Shown here piece by piece: positions 1 to 8,109 of a stretch of 64,000 nucleotides of DNA (positions are counted from its first letter, which is position 1; the number at the start of each line of letters is the position of its first letter). The stretch is taken from contig NZ_FNOX01000005.1 in the NCBI RefSeq assembly GCF_900107155.1, positions 124,001 to 188,000 of the forward strand, read 5' to 3'. A program made the translations under genes and the position numbers. The stretch is from Pseudomonas salomonii. Its GTDB lineage: Bacteria > Pseudomonadota > Gammaproteobacteria > Pseudomonadales > Pseudomonadaceae. The notes beneath the pieces are model-generated. The model saw only the letters and a program-made list of their open reading frames with translations, was not told the origin of the DNA and made no database searches.

Positions 1-208
1 TCTTGATGATGGCGGCGTTGTTCTTGTCCATCGCTGCTTCGCTCTCGGTGGAGCCGGCCTGGTAGCTGAGCATGGCACCCAGGGTGGCCATCAATGCGGT
101 CATTACGGCGATGCGGCTGGCAAAGTTGTCACCGCGCCCGTGCGCATGTTCGGTGGTGTGTTCAAGGTGTTTTTCGTGGGGGCTGGGGACTTCGAAGGCT
201 TCGGACAT
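1..208 (-). CDS. DUF4337-type membrane protein (N-terminal part only)
   Basis: The gene runs off the left edge, so only about the first 69 residues are present. Translation from the ATG at 208 begins MSEAFEVPSPHEKHLEHTTE, a His/Glu-rich soluble stretch, followed by a hydrophobic segment at about residues 31-48 (IAVMTALMATLGAMLSY) and then a charged region. This pattern is what I recall for the DUF4337 family, small inner-membrane proteins of unknown function. The gene is convergent to nothing visible here and lies tail-away from the LysR gene that follows. The family call rests on resemblance only. Confidence 0.6.
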   Translation of the reverse strand, partial: MSEAFEVPSPHEKHLEHTTEHAHGRGDNFASRIAVMTALMATLGAMLSYQAGSTESEAAMDKNNAAIIK

Positions 209-262
209 GGGGGCGTCTATGAAGGGACTGAGGGAGTCTGATTCTTTACCAGTGAAGCTGTC

Positions 263-1147
263 TCAAGCCTGTACGTAACGCTGCAAACCCTGCACCAGCG
301 CATCAAATGTCACGCGGCAGCGCGGGCTGTTGCGCAGGTCTTCGTGCATGGTCACCCAGGTGTCCAGTTTGAGCGCAAAGCCATCGGGCAGTACCCGACG
401 CAAACGCGGGTCGCGCTGGGCCAGTTGCACCTGGCAGCCGCCGATACCGGCACCGGCGCGGATCAGCGCCAGTTGCGCCAGGTCGCTGTCGCTGCTGATG
501 GCGAAGGCGCTGCGTTCAAAGCCCTTGATGGCCAGGCTGCGGATAAACGCGTTTTCCTGATCGAAACCGATGACGCAATGGTTGACCAGATCCTGCATGT
601 GCAGAGGCATGCCATGCCGTTGCAGGTAATCGTCGCGGGCGTGCAAGCCGACCTCAATCAGGCCGACGCGCTGCGCCAGCAGTTGCGCCTGACTGGGGCG
701 GACCATGCGCACGGCGATGTCGGCTTCCAGTTGCAGCAGGTCGCTGAGGCGGTTGGTCAGCACCAGCTCAACCCGCAGGCGTGGGTGTTGGCGGCGCAGC
801 TGGGTGATGATCGGCGGCAGCACTTCCACGCCGACCACTTCGCTGGCGGACACCCTCACCACGCCGCGCACTTCATCGCCGTGGGCAGACGCGGCCCGCT
901 CCAGGGCGGCGGCGGTGCGTTCCATGGTGTCGGCATGGGCGCGCAAGGTGTGGGCCACGGCCGTCGGCAGCAACCCGGTAGGCGAGCGGGTGAACAGCAC
1001 CACGCCCAGCTCGGATTCCAGCGCAGCGATGTGCCGGCCCACTGTAGGCTGTGTGATACCGAGCTGCCGCGCAGCACCCGATAACGATCCCTCCTTGAGT
1101 ACGCCGAGGAACGACCGGTAAAGCTCCCATCCAATTGTCGATGCCAT
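263..1147 (-). CDS. LysR-family transcriptional regulator
   Basis: A 294-residue protein of normal LysR length. Residues about 5-64 form the winged helix-turn-helix (SGAARQLGITQPTVGRHIAA), followed by a periplasmic-binding-like effector domain to the C terminus. It is transcribed away from the NAD-dependent epimerase gene at 1241, with a 93-bp shared promoter region, the usual arrangement for a LysR protein controlling its divergent neighbour. The start ATG at 1147 lacks a strong Shine-Dalgarno sequence but is the only start that keeps the helix-turn-helix intact. Effector and target are unknown. Confidence 0.88.
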   Translation of the reverse strand: MASTIGWELYRSFLGVLKEGSLSGAARQLGITQPTVGRHIAALESELGVVLFTRSPTGLLPTAVAHTLRAHADTMERTAAALERAASAHGDEVRGVVRVSASEVVGVEVLPPIITQLRRQHPRLRVELVLTNRLSDLLQLEADIAVRMVRPSQAQLLAQRVGLIEVGLHARDDYLQRHGMPLHMQDLVNHCVIGFDQENAFIRSLAIKGFERSAFAISSDSDLAQLALIRAGAGIGGCQVQLAQRDPRLRRVLPDGFALKLDTWVTMHEDLRNSPRCRVTFDALVQGLQRYVQA

Positions 1148-1240
1148 GCATAAATGTATAGCGGCTGGATGGTCTTCGGCAATTTATCTATAGCAAGGCC
1201 GCACACACACTGGCCTCACCAACCCGTGTAGGAGAAGGTG

Positions 1241-2209
1241 ATGAGCAAGGTTCTGGTGCTGGGTGCAACCGGCGGGATCGGCGGTGAAGTGGCGCGGCAA
1301 CTGCACGCGTCTGGCTGGGAGGTGTGTGCGCTGACGCGGGATGTGGGCAAGGCCCGCCGGGCGAATGCCGACTTCTCCTGGGTCGAGGGCGACGCGCTCA
1401 ACCGTGATGAGGTACGCGCCGCCGCCCGTGGTTGTGCGGTGATCGTGCATGCCGTCAACCCTCCGGGTTATCGCCATTGGGCTGAGCTGGTCATACCGAT
1501 GATCGACAACAGCATTGCGGCGGCCATCGCCGAGGGCGCGACGATTGTGTTGCCGGGCACGGTCTACAACTTCGGGCCGGATGTGTTTCCGGTGCTGTAT
1601 GAGGATTCGCCGCAGCACCCGCGAACGCGCAAGGGGGCTATTCGCGTACAACTGGAGCAGCGTCTGGAACAGGCGTCCCGCCGTGGCGCCCGTGTGCTGA
1701 TTGTGCGCGCCGGGGATTTTTTCGGCGCGCGGGTGGCCAACAACTGGTTTGCCCAAGGCTTGATCAAACCCGGCAAACCGGTACACGCCGTGAGCTATCC
1801 GGGCGCGCCGGGTGTGGCGCACCAATGGGCTTATCTGCCGGACGTGGCGCGCACCATGGTCGAGCTGCTTGAACGCCGGTCAACCCTGGAGGCTTTTGCG
1901 CGCTTTCACATGGCCGGGCATATGGACACGGACGGCACGCAGATGACCCAGGCGATACAACAGGTGGTGCTGCGCAGGACCGGCCAGCAACCACGCGCAG
2001 GTCGTTTCCCATGGTGGTTGCTGAAAGTGGCTGCGCCCTTTGCCGTCACCCTTCGCGAGATGCAGGAGATGCGTTACCTGTGGCAAACCCCGTTGCGTCT
2101 GGACAACACGCGGTTGGTCGCGGCTTTGGGGCGCGAGCCGCACACGCCGCTGGAGCAGGCGGTGGAAGCTACATTGCTCGGTCTGGGTTGTTTGCCTGAC
2201 GCCGTCTGA
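1241..2209 (+). CDS. NAD(P)-binding epimerase/reductase-like protein
   Basis: A 322-residue extended-SDR protein. The N terminus carries the Rossmann glycine motif (LGATGGIGG, residues 7-15) right after a short beta strand. The body resembles NAD-dependent epimerase/dehydratase or nucleoside-sugar epimerase-like proteins acting on small molecules. I chose the ATG at 1241 over the in-frame GTG just before it, because GGAG at 1231-1234 is then well spaced. The gene is probably regulated by the divergent LysR protein. Its 3' end overlaps the convergent DUF2784 gene by 41 bp. The substrate cannot be read from the sequence. Confidence 0.82.
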   Translation: MSKVLVLGATGGIGGEVARQLHASGWEVCALTRDVGKARRANADFSWVEGDALNRDEVRAAARGCAVIVHAVNPPGYRHWAELVIPMIDNSIAAAIAEGATIVLPGTVYNFGPDVFPVLYEDSPQHPRTRKGAIRVQLEQRLEQASRRGARVLIVRAGDFFGARVANNWFAQGLIKPGKPVHAVSYPGAPGVAHQWAYLPDVARTMVELLERRSTLEAFARFHMAGHMDTDGTQMTQAIQQVVLRRTGQQPRAGRFPWWLLKVAAPFAVTLREMQEMRYLWQTPLRLDNTRLVAALGREPHTPLEQAVEATLLGLGCLPDAV

Positions 2210-2552
2210 TCAAGCGCACATACACCGCGATATTCACCAGCAGCACCACGGCGCCCAGCCCCAGCTGAATCTGTGGGGTCAGCCCGGCCGGGTAGATCAG
2301 TGCAAGGAGGTAATGCTCGATAAAACCGCCGCCATAACCGTCCTGCCCGGCGAGGTGACGCAGCAGGTTCTCCCAGCGGGTCAGCGGGCAGGGCAGATGG
2401 AACACTTCCACCGCCACGCCCCAGGTCGCAGCGGGCAGGTGCAGCCACATGACTGGCCGCCACTTGAGCGCCAGCAAGCCGCCAAACAGCACGAACAGGA
2501 TAAAACACAGGTGGAACAGTACGAGGCTGTCGGCGGCAATGCGATAGAGCAT
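2169..2552 (-). CDS. DUF2784 family membrane protein
   Basis: A 127-residue protein with three or four hydrophobic segments. The features I associate with DUF2784 are visible: an N-terminal helix (VLFHLCFILFVLFGGLLA), a central GVAVEVFHLPCPLT stretch containing a Cys, then WENLLR and a C-terminal helix ending in basic residues. It is a small inner-membrane protein of unknown function. Its 3' end overlaps the convergent epimerase gene. The coding frame starts 17 bp downstream of a LysR C-terminal remnant on the same strand. Confidence 0.8.
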   Translation of the reverse strand: MLYRIAADSLVLFHLCFILFVLFGGLLALKWRPVMWLHLPAATWGVAVEVFHLPCPLTRWENLLRHLAGQDGYGGGFIEHYLLALIYPAGLTPQIQLGLGAVVLLVNIAVYVRLIRRRQANNPDRAM

Positions 2553-2569
2553 GAAGAGGTTCGCTTTTA

Positions 2570-2700
2570 TCAGGGCTGGCGTTGAGTTTGCAGGTAGTCG
2601 ATAAACACGCGCAGTTTTTTTGGCGTGTTGCTGCGGTTGAAGTCATACAAGTACAGCGCACTGTGGGCACCTTGAATAGCGCCGCAGGGTGGAGGGCCGC
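2570..2700 (-). pseudogene. C-terminal remnant of a LysR-type regulator
   Basis: Read on the minus strand, this stretch encodes ALYLYDFNRSNTPKKLRVFI followed by DYLQTQRQP and a stop. That matches the last 30 or so residues of many Pseudomonas LysR regulators (..LRVFIDYL..). Upstream, the frame runs only about 15 more residues before a stop, and no start codon or helix-turn-helix region exists, because the HAD gene and its promoter occupy that space. It therefore looks like the tail of a gene lost by deletion. The assignment rests on one short motif. Confidence 0.55.
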
Positions 2701-2774
2701 CAAGGTTGCTTACCTACGCTGTAGGCCGCTATTGTGCTGAATCCTTTTAGTCCTTCCCCCAAGGTTCTGTTGCG

Positions 2775-3464
2775 ATGAATGTACCGCGTACCGCAGTCGG
2801 TCCCATCAAGGCCGTGATTTTCGATATGGACGGGTTGTTGCTGGATACCGAAGGCATCTACACCGAAGTCACACGGATCATCGCCGAACGCTACGGCCGC
2901 ACCTACGATTGGGGCATCAAGCAGCATATCATCGGCCGAGGCGCTCAGGACCTGGCCGAATATGTGGTGAAGGCACTGGACTTGCCGATCACACCGGCGG
3001 AGTTTCTGCAGATTCGCGAGCCTTTGATGAGCGAGCGTTTCCCCAAAGCCTTGGGCATGCCCGGCGCTGAAGCGCTGGTGCGGCACTTGAAGGCGCACAA
3101 CATCCCGATTGCCGTGGGCACCAGTTCGTCGCGCCATTCGTTTGGCCACAAGACCACCTTGCACCGTGAATGGTTTGGTTTGTTCGGCACGATCGTCACC
3201 GCCGATGACCCTGAAGTGGGGGCCGCCAAACCTGCGCCGGATATCTTCCTCACCGCCGCCCGCCGCCTGGGTGTCGCGCCCGAGGATTGCCTTGTGTTCG
3301 AAGACTCGCCGTTTGGCGTGACCGCCGCCAAGGCCGCCCACATGACCGCCATCGCCGTGCCCGATGAAGCCATGGCCGACAGCAAGTACCAGCATGCCGA
3401 CCAGATCATCCGCAAGCTGGCGGACTTTGACCTGGCGGCCTACGGCTTGCCACCGATGTCCTGA
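2775..3464 (+). CDS. HAD-superfamily hydrolase (PUDP-like phosphatase)
   Basis: A 229-residue HAD subfamily IA protein. Motif I is FDMDG with nucleophile D17 and acid/base D19. Motif II is in VGTSSSR, motif III is the Lys of KPAPDIF, and motif IV is FEDSPFG. A helical cap lies between motifs I and II. The sequence most resembles the pseudouridine-5'-phosphatase/beta-phosphoglucomutase-like branch, which dephosphorylates small sugar or nucleotide phosphates in the cytosol. It is a single gene, followed by a REPIN that separates it from the convergent SDR gene. The real substrate is unknown. Confidence 0.85.
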   Translation: MNVPRTAVGPIKAVIFDMDGLLLDTEGIYTEVTRIIAERYGRTYDWGIKQHIIGRGAQDLAEYVVKALDLPITPAEFLQIREPLMSERFPKALGMPGAEALVRHLKAHNIPIAVGTSSSRHSFGHKTTLHREWFGLFGTIVTADDPEVGAAKPAPDIFLTAARRLGVAPEDCLVFEDSPFGVTAAKAAHMTAIAVPDEAMADSKYQHADQIIRKLADFDLAAYGLPPMS

Positions 3465-3480
3465 CCCAACACGCTCAAAA

Positions 3481-3566
3481 AATGTGGGAGCTGGCTTGCC
3501 TGCGATAGCAATTTTGAGGACGCCATCGCAGCGATGCGGCGACCCGACAAGCCAGCTCCCACATTG
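3481..3566. repeat. REPIN (inverted pair of REP sequences, ..GCTGGCTTGCCTGCGAT type)
   Basis: TGTGGGAGCTGGCTTGCCTG at the left is matched in inverted orientation at the right (ACAAGCCAGCTCCCACA), with a 40-bp spacer. This is the non-autonomous palindromic element common in fluorescent pseudomonads. It sits between two convergent genes and can fold into a long hairpin, so it may also limit read-through. The right copy has a degenerate inner end. Confidence 0.9.
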
Positions 3567-3589
3567 GGTTTTGCGGTGCGGCAGAGGTT

Positions 3590-4336
3590 TTAAGCGCTGA
3601 AACCACCATCGATGGTCAGGCTCGCACCTGTGATGTAGCCCGCTTCCGGGCCGGCCAGGTACGCCACGAAGCTGGCAATCTCCTCCACCTGCCCATACCG
3701 CCCGACCGCCATCAACCCCATCAAACTCGCCGCAAACTCACTGTCCGCCGGGTTCATATCGGTATCCACCGGCCCAGGCTGCACATTGTTGATGGTGATG
3801 CCACGCGGTCCCAGATCCCGGGCCAGGCCCTTGGTCAGCCCCACCAGCGCCGCCTTGCTCATCGCATACGGCCCGCCACCGCCGAACGGCATGCGCTCGG
3901 CATTGGTGCTGCCGATATTGATCACGCGGCCGCCTTCGCCCATGTGTTTGGCCGCCTCCTGAGTGGCGATAAATACACTGCGCACATTGATCGCCAAGGT
4001 CTGATCGAAGTCTTCCAGCGTGAAGTCTTCCAGTGGCGCGATGGCCAGCACGCCGGCGTTGTTCACCAGAATATCCAGGCGCCCAAAGGCTTCGACGGTG
4101 GCGTTGACCGCGTTGCGAATTGCCGTGGCATCGGCGCTGTCGGCCTGAATCGCCAAGGCTTTGCCGCCTGCGCTGATCACGCTGTTTTGCAGTTCTTCGG
4201 CCTTGGCGGCGGAGCTGACGTAGGTAAAGGCGACGGTTGCACCCTGCGCTGCCAGACGCTTGACGATGGCAGCGCCAATGCCGCGGGAACCGCCCTGGAT
4301 CAATGCAACTTTGCCGCTGAGGTTGAGTGTGGTCAT
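3590..4336 (-). CDS. Short-chain dehydrogenase/reductase (SDR)
   Basis: A 248-residue classical SDR. Residues 15-21 hold the cofactor motif GGSRGIG, NNAGV follows in the middle, and the active site contains the YxxxK pair in PYAMSKAA with a preceding Ser (NIGSTN). The C terminus YITGASLTIDGGFSA is typical of FabG-like oxidoreductases that reduce or oxidise carbonyl/alcohol groups with NAD(P). I chose the ATG at 4336, which has GGAGAT upstream; reading further 5' would remove the promoter shared with the divergent LysR gene. It is likely controlled by that regulator. The substrate is unknown. Confidence 0.88.
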   Translation of the reverse strand: MTTLNLSGKVALIQGGSRGIGAAIVKRLAAQGATVAFTYVSSAAKAEELQNSVISAGGKALAIQADSADATAIRNAVNATVEAFGRLDILVNNAGVLAIAPLEDFTLEDFDQTLAINVRSVFIATQEAAKHMGEGGRVINIGSTNAERMPFGGGGPYAMSKAALVGLTKGLARDLGPRGITINNVQPGPVDTDMNPADSEFAASLMGLMAVGRYGQVEEIASFVAYLAGPEAGYITGASLTIDGGFSA

Positions 4337-4441
4337 GTCGATCTCCAAGTAGTTGATGGACCGAGTATCGGCCTCACCCACTCCAGCCGGTAGACCGTGA
4401 TTGCTATAGTCTGTGTAAACCAAAAGTTTAGAGTGGTCGAT

Positions 4442-5365
4442 ATGGAGAGCTTTGGCAGTATCGAATGTTTCGTGCGCAGCGCCGAAGGTGGCAGCTTTGC
4501 CGAAGCCGCGCGGCATCTGAGTTTGACCCCGGCGGCAGTCGGTAAAAGCGTCGCCAAGCTGGAAGCGCGCCTGGGTGTTCGGCTGTTTCAGCGCAGCACC
4601 CGGCGGCTGACGCTGACCGAAGCCGGCAAGCTGTTCCTCGAAGAAGTCAGCGCCAGCCTCACCACCATCCAGAACGCGGTGGCCAACCTGGCCAGCGCCG
4701 AAGGGCGGCCGGTGGGAACCTTGAAAGTCAGCATGGGCACGGTGGTCGGCTGTTTATACATCGTGCCGTTGTTGGGTGAGTTTCTAAAACGCTTCCCGGA
4801 TATCAGCCCCGACTGGCATTTTGATAATCGCCAGGTTGATCTGATTGGCCAAGGCTTCGACGCGGCATTGGGCGGCGGTTTTGAACTGCCTCAGGGCGTG
4901 GTCGCGCGTAAGCTCGCGCCGGCGCATCGAGTGCTGGTGGCCTCACCCGATTATCTGGCGACACGTGCGAGGGTGTTGCAGCCCGACGACCTTGAGCACT
5001 GCGAAGGCATTCTGATTCGTTCGCCACAAACCGGCCGCGTGCGGTCCTGGCAACTGACCGGCCGCCACGGCGGGCACGCGCCGCTGAACCTCAAGGCGCG
5101 CATGACCATGAGCGATTCCCAGGCGGCCTGCGTCGCGGCAGGTCAAGGGTTGGGCATCGCGCTGGTGAGCATGCCGTTTGCCGTGCCTTGGCTGGCGACC
5201 GGCAAGTTGGTACGCGTACTGCCCGACTGGTACGTCGACGATGGCAACATCTCCATTTACTACGCTGAACACAAACTGCTGCCCGGCAAGACCCGGGCGT
5301 TTGTCGACTTCATCATCGAGCAGTTTGCCGAGCAGAAACTGGGGCAAGCATTCAGCGCGATTTGA
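4442..5365 (+). CDS. LysR-family transcriptional regulator (divergent from SDR)
   Basis: A 307-residue LysR protein. The N-terminal helix-turn-helix is clear (SFAEAARHLSLTPAAVGKSV, residues about 17-36), followed by the linker helix and substrate-binding domain. Pro/Arg-rich wing residues (RSTRRLTLTEAG) place it in the DsdA/CrgA-like group that often controls neighbouring oxidoreductases. I prefer the ATG at 4442; an earlier in-frame start would run into the divergent promoter. The gene is divergent from the SDR and converges with the racemase gene, 10 bp apart. Confidence 0.87.
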   Translation: MESFGSIECFVRSAEGGSFAEAARHLSLTPAAVGKSVAKLEARLGVRLFQRSTRRLTLTEAGKLFLEEVSASLTTIQNAVANLASAEGRPVGTLKVSMGTVVGCLYIVPLLGEFLKRFPDISPDWHFDNRQVDLIGQGFDAALGGGFELPQGVVARKLAPAHRVLVASPDYLATRARVLQPDDLEHCEGILIRSPQTGRVRSWQLTGRHGGHAPLNLKARMTMSDSQAACVAAGQGLGIALVSMPFAVPWLATGKLVRVLPDWYVDDGNISIYYAEHKLLPGKTRAFVDFIIEQFAEQKLGQAFSAI

Positions 5366-5375
5366 TCAAGGCAAT

Positions 5376-6095
5376 CTACCGACCTGGCCAGCCGATCACC
5401 TTCTTCGGCCTTGGCGTTGCGTAAGTCCTGATCTTCGACGTCGACAACCCCAGGCGCACCAGGGATTCGGCAATGGTCACCGCCGCCGTGACGCCATCTA
5501 CCACCGGCACGCCGGTACGCTGGCGAATCTGCTCATCCAGCCCGGCCATGCCGCCGCAGCCCAGGCAGATGACTTCGGCCTTGTCGTCGCGAATGGCCAG
5601 CTCCGCCTCGCGCACGATGGCTTCCATGGCGGCCAGCGGGTCTTCTTCCAGTTCCAGCACTGCCATGCCGCTGGCGCGCACCGAGGCGCAGCGTTGATAG
5701 AGACCCGCGAGTTTCAAGCGGTCTTCAATCAGCGGCACGGTGCGGTCCAGGGTAGTCACCACCGAATAGGCATGGCCCAGAAACATCGCCGTGCTGGCCG
5801 CCGCTTCGGTGATATCCACCACCGGTACGTTGAGCAATTCCTGCAAACCTTCACGGCCGTGTTCGCCGTAGCCGGCCTGGATCACCGCATCAAACGGCTG
5901 GTCGTAGGCCATCACCCGGTCCATCACCGCGATGGCGGCCAGGTAGCTTTCAAAGTTGCCCTCCACTGATTCCGCACCGAAGAACGGGGTGAGCCCGACA
6001 ATCTCGGTGCCCGGTGAAGCCACGGCCCGCGCCTGCTGGGCGATGGTCTCGGTGATGGAGGCGGTGGTGTTGACGTTGACCACGAGGATACGCAT
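5376..6095 (-). CDS. Asp/Glu/hydantoin racemase family protein
   Basis: A 239-residue member of the Asp/Glu/hydantoin racemase superfamily, which uses two cysteines for proton transfer. The second cysteine region is present (VICLGCGGMAG, C177/C180). At the first position, where related hydantoin and allantoin racemases carry a Cys in an ACFG-like motif, this protein reads QAGYGEHG, so G75 replaces the expected Cys. It lies 13 bp downstream of an NCS1 permease gene and is probably co-transcribed, pointing to uptake and conversion of a hydantoin, allantoin or related cyclic ureide. The ATG at 6095 is preceded by AAGGAC. The reaction is uncertain because of the missing Cys. Confidence 0.8.
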   Translation of the reverse strand: MRILVVNVNTTASITETIAQQARAVASPGTEIVGLTPFFGAESVEGNFESYLAAIAVMDRVMAYDQPFDAVIQAGYGEHGREGLQELLNVPVVDITEAAASTAMFLGHAYSVVTTLDRTVPLIEDRLKLAGLYQRCASVRASGMAVLELEEDPLAAMEAIVREAELAIRDDKAEVICLGCGGMAGLDEQIRQRTGVPVVDGVTAAVTIAESLVRLGLSTSKIRTYATPRPKKVIGWPGR

Positions 6096-6108
6096 GGAAT
6101 GTCCTTGA

Positions 6109-7638
6109 TTAATGACTGACGTTATCGACTGCAATGCTTTCGCCGCTGACATCGGCGTAGAACCCTTGGCGCTTGGCAATCAGCAAGTACAACAGCCCTG
6201 CAATACCGGCGCCAAACAGCCAGGAAAACGGTGCCACACTGGCAAAACCCGGCAACAGCGCCAGCAGAATCGCGATGACTGCCGCCGGAATAAACGCCGC
6301 GACCGCGCGTAAATTGACCCCACGGCTGTAGTAATAAACGCCATTCGGGTCTTCGCTATACAGCTGCAGTACATCCACCTGGCTTTTACGGATCAGCCAA
6401 TAATCGACCATGATCACCCCATACAGCGGCCCCAGCAGCGCACCCAGCCCGGAGAGGAAATACACGATCACCAGCGGGCTGTTGTAGAGGTTCCACGGCA
6501 GGATCAGCACCGCCACAGTGGCGCTGATCAACCCGGCGCGCCGGAAGTTCAGGTACTTGGGCGCCAGGTTGCTGAGCACAAAGGCCGGCGCGACAAAGTT
6601 GGCCATGATGTTCACCGCCACGGTAACGATCAGGAACGCCAGGCAGCCCAGCACGAGGAAGAAGGTATTGGGGATGGCCGCGATGATTTCGGTCGGGCTT
6701 TCGATCACCCGGCCATTGAGCTGGAACTGCCCGCCGCAGAGCAACACGGTGATCGCGGCAAACACCAGGATATTCACCGGCAAGCCCCAGAAGTTGCCGA
6801 CCAGGATGGTCTTGCGGCAGGGCGAGGAGCGGGCGAAATCGCAGAAATTGAGGATCAGCGTGCCGTAGATGCTCAGCCACAGCGCGCCACCGGCAAAAAT
6901 GTTGCGCCACATCTCGCCGCCGCTCAGAGGCTCGCGGATCGACCAGGCGATATTGCCGCCGACCTGAAAGTACATCCAGCCGGCCAGCGACGCCACGGTC
7001 ACCAGAATCACCGGCCCGGCGAAGGCTTCATAGCGGCGCACCATTTCCATGCCGTAGGCCAGGATCGCCAGTTGCACAAACCAGATCGTTATAAAACACG
7101 CCCAGCCCAGGGTCGACAGGCCGAGAATCGAGTTGTGGTCATAGTCGGCAAATCCTGGATGAATCGCCGACAGCAGCACACGGAAAACCACCGAGGCCAG
7201 GTAGGTCTGAATACCAAACCAGGCAATCGCAATCACCGCGCGGATCAACGCCGGGATCTGCGCACCATGGATGCCGAAACTGATACGGCTGATCACCGGA
7301 AACGGCACGCCGGTTTTCTGGCCCATAAACCCCGACAAGTTCATGAAGAAATACACCAGCGCCGCGCCGATCCCCAGGGACAACAGGATCTGCCAGCCGC
7401 CGAGGCCCAGCGCATACAAGCCGATGGCAAACGAATAGTTGGCGATGTTGTGCACGTCGTTGGTCCACAACGCGAAGATGCTGTAACGCCCCCAGCGTCG
7501 GCCTTCGGCTTTGGTGGGCGCCAGGTCCTTGTTGTGCAGGCGTGGGCTGAGCACCAATGGGCCGAGGCTTGCCGCCTCGGGGTTCAGGGAAGAGGAGGGC
7601 AGATCCAGTGCGATGTCATTCGAGAGGCTTGTACGCAT
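6109..7638 (-). CDS. NCS1-family nucleobase/hydantoin/allantoin:cation symporter
   Basis: A 509-residue integral membrane protein with about 12 hydrophobic segments. The N terminus has the NCS1 hallmark LAPTKAEGRRWGRYSIFALW followed by TNDVHNIANYSFAIG. NCS1 carriers import purines, pyrimidines, hydantoins or allantoin with Na+ or H+. The gene is the first of a two-gene operon with the racemase. A 21-bp inverted repeat (7696-7716) lies about 60 bp upstream of the start, a likely operator. The pairing with a hydantoin-racemase homologue argues for a cyclic ureide substrate, but uptake specificity cannot be read directly. Confidence 0.88.
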   Translation of the reverse strand: MRTSLSNDIALDLPSSSLNPEAASLGPLVLSPRLHNKDLAPTKAEGRRWGRYSIFALWTNDVHNIANYSFAIGLYALGLGGWQILLSLGIGAALVYFFMNLSGFMGQKTGVPFPVISRISFGIHGAQIPALIRAVIAIAWFGIQTYLASVVFRVLLSAIHPGFADYDHNSILGLSTLGWACFITIWFVQLAILAYGMEMVRRYEAFAGPVILVTVASLAGWMYFQVGGNIAWSIREPLSGGEMWRNIFAGGALWLSIYGTLILNFCDFARSSPCRKTILVGNFWGLPVNILVFAAITVLLCGGQFQLNGRVIESPTEIIAAIPNTFFLVLGCLAFLIVTVAVNIMANFVAPAFVLSNLAPKYLNFRRAGLISATVAVLILPWNLYNSPLVIVYFLSGLGALLGPLYGVIMVDYWLIRKSQVDVLQLYSEDPNGVYYYSRGVNLRAVAAFIPAAVIAILLALLPGFASVAPFSWLFGAGIAGLLYLLIAKRQGFYADVSGESIAVDNVSH

Positions 7639-7695
7639 TCCGGCAGGCTCCGGCGCATCTGCAGGAACAGTGCAGATGGCAAAGTGTATGTATGT

Positions 7696-7716
7696 TTTGT
7701 ATTTATTGTATACAAA
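7696..7716. promoter_or_regulatory. Inverted repeat upstream of the NCS1-racemase operon (possible operator)
   Basis: TTTGTAT and ATACAAA arms are separated by 7 bp, in an AT-rich stretch 58 bp before the permease start codon. The layout resembles operators of GntR/HutC-type repressors. No such regulator is encoded next to the operon in this window, so the binding protein is unknown. Confidence 0.45.
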
Positions 7717-7999
7717 GCGCTACTCACCTTAAGCCACACGTGTGCCAGTTTCGGGTCTATGAAAATATGGGCTAATTTCGTTTTTATAGGTTAGATAAAT
7801 AACTAGCTGAATTAAAAGAAATATAAATTGACCGATTGAACAGGTATTTATTTTTTGACGGGGAGGCGCGTTATTGAAGCGTCGAACAGCGTGCGTAAAT
7901 GGGTGTTACGTTTTGGTGCGAATGCCCCAGAATTGCACACATAAATGGCACTTATGGTTACATTGATGTGTACATTTTCTATAGGCGGTGCAAAACAAA

Positions 8000-8091
8000 A
8001 TGTGGGAGCGGGCTTGCTCGCGAAGACGGCGTGCCAGTCGACTTATAAGTGACTGATCCACCGCCTTCGCGAGCAAGCCCGCTCCCACACT
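8000..8091. repeat. REPIN (..GCGGGCTTGCTCGCGAA type)
   Basis: TGTGGGAGCGGGCTTGCTCG at the left is mirrored by CGAGCAAGCCCGCTCCCACA at the right around a 40-bp spacer. It belongs to the second REP subtype in this window, also seen at 18271 and 22259. It lies just beyond the cysH 3' end and is followed by a T-run on the plus strand. Confidence 0.9.
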
Positions 8092-8109
8092 TTTTTACCG
8101 TGTTAGCTT

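Larger units (their letters stand above)
7639..8109. other. Intergenic region between the NCS1 operon and cysH
   Basis: A 471-bp stretch without a convincing gene. It holds the leader and promoter of the NCS1 operon, including the 7696-7716 inverted repeat, then an AT-rich section (about 7740-7990) notably poorer in GC than its surroundings, and the REPIN at 8000-8091 next to the cysH stop codon. Short open frames here have no start signal or recognisable product. I see no RNA gene. Confidence 0.6.
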
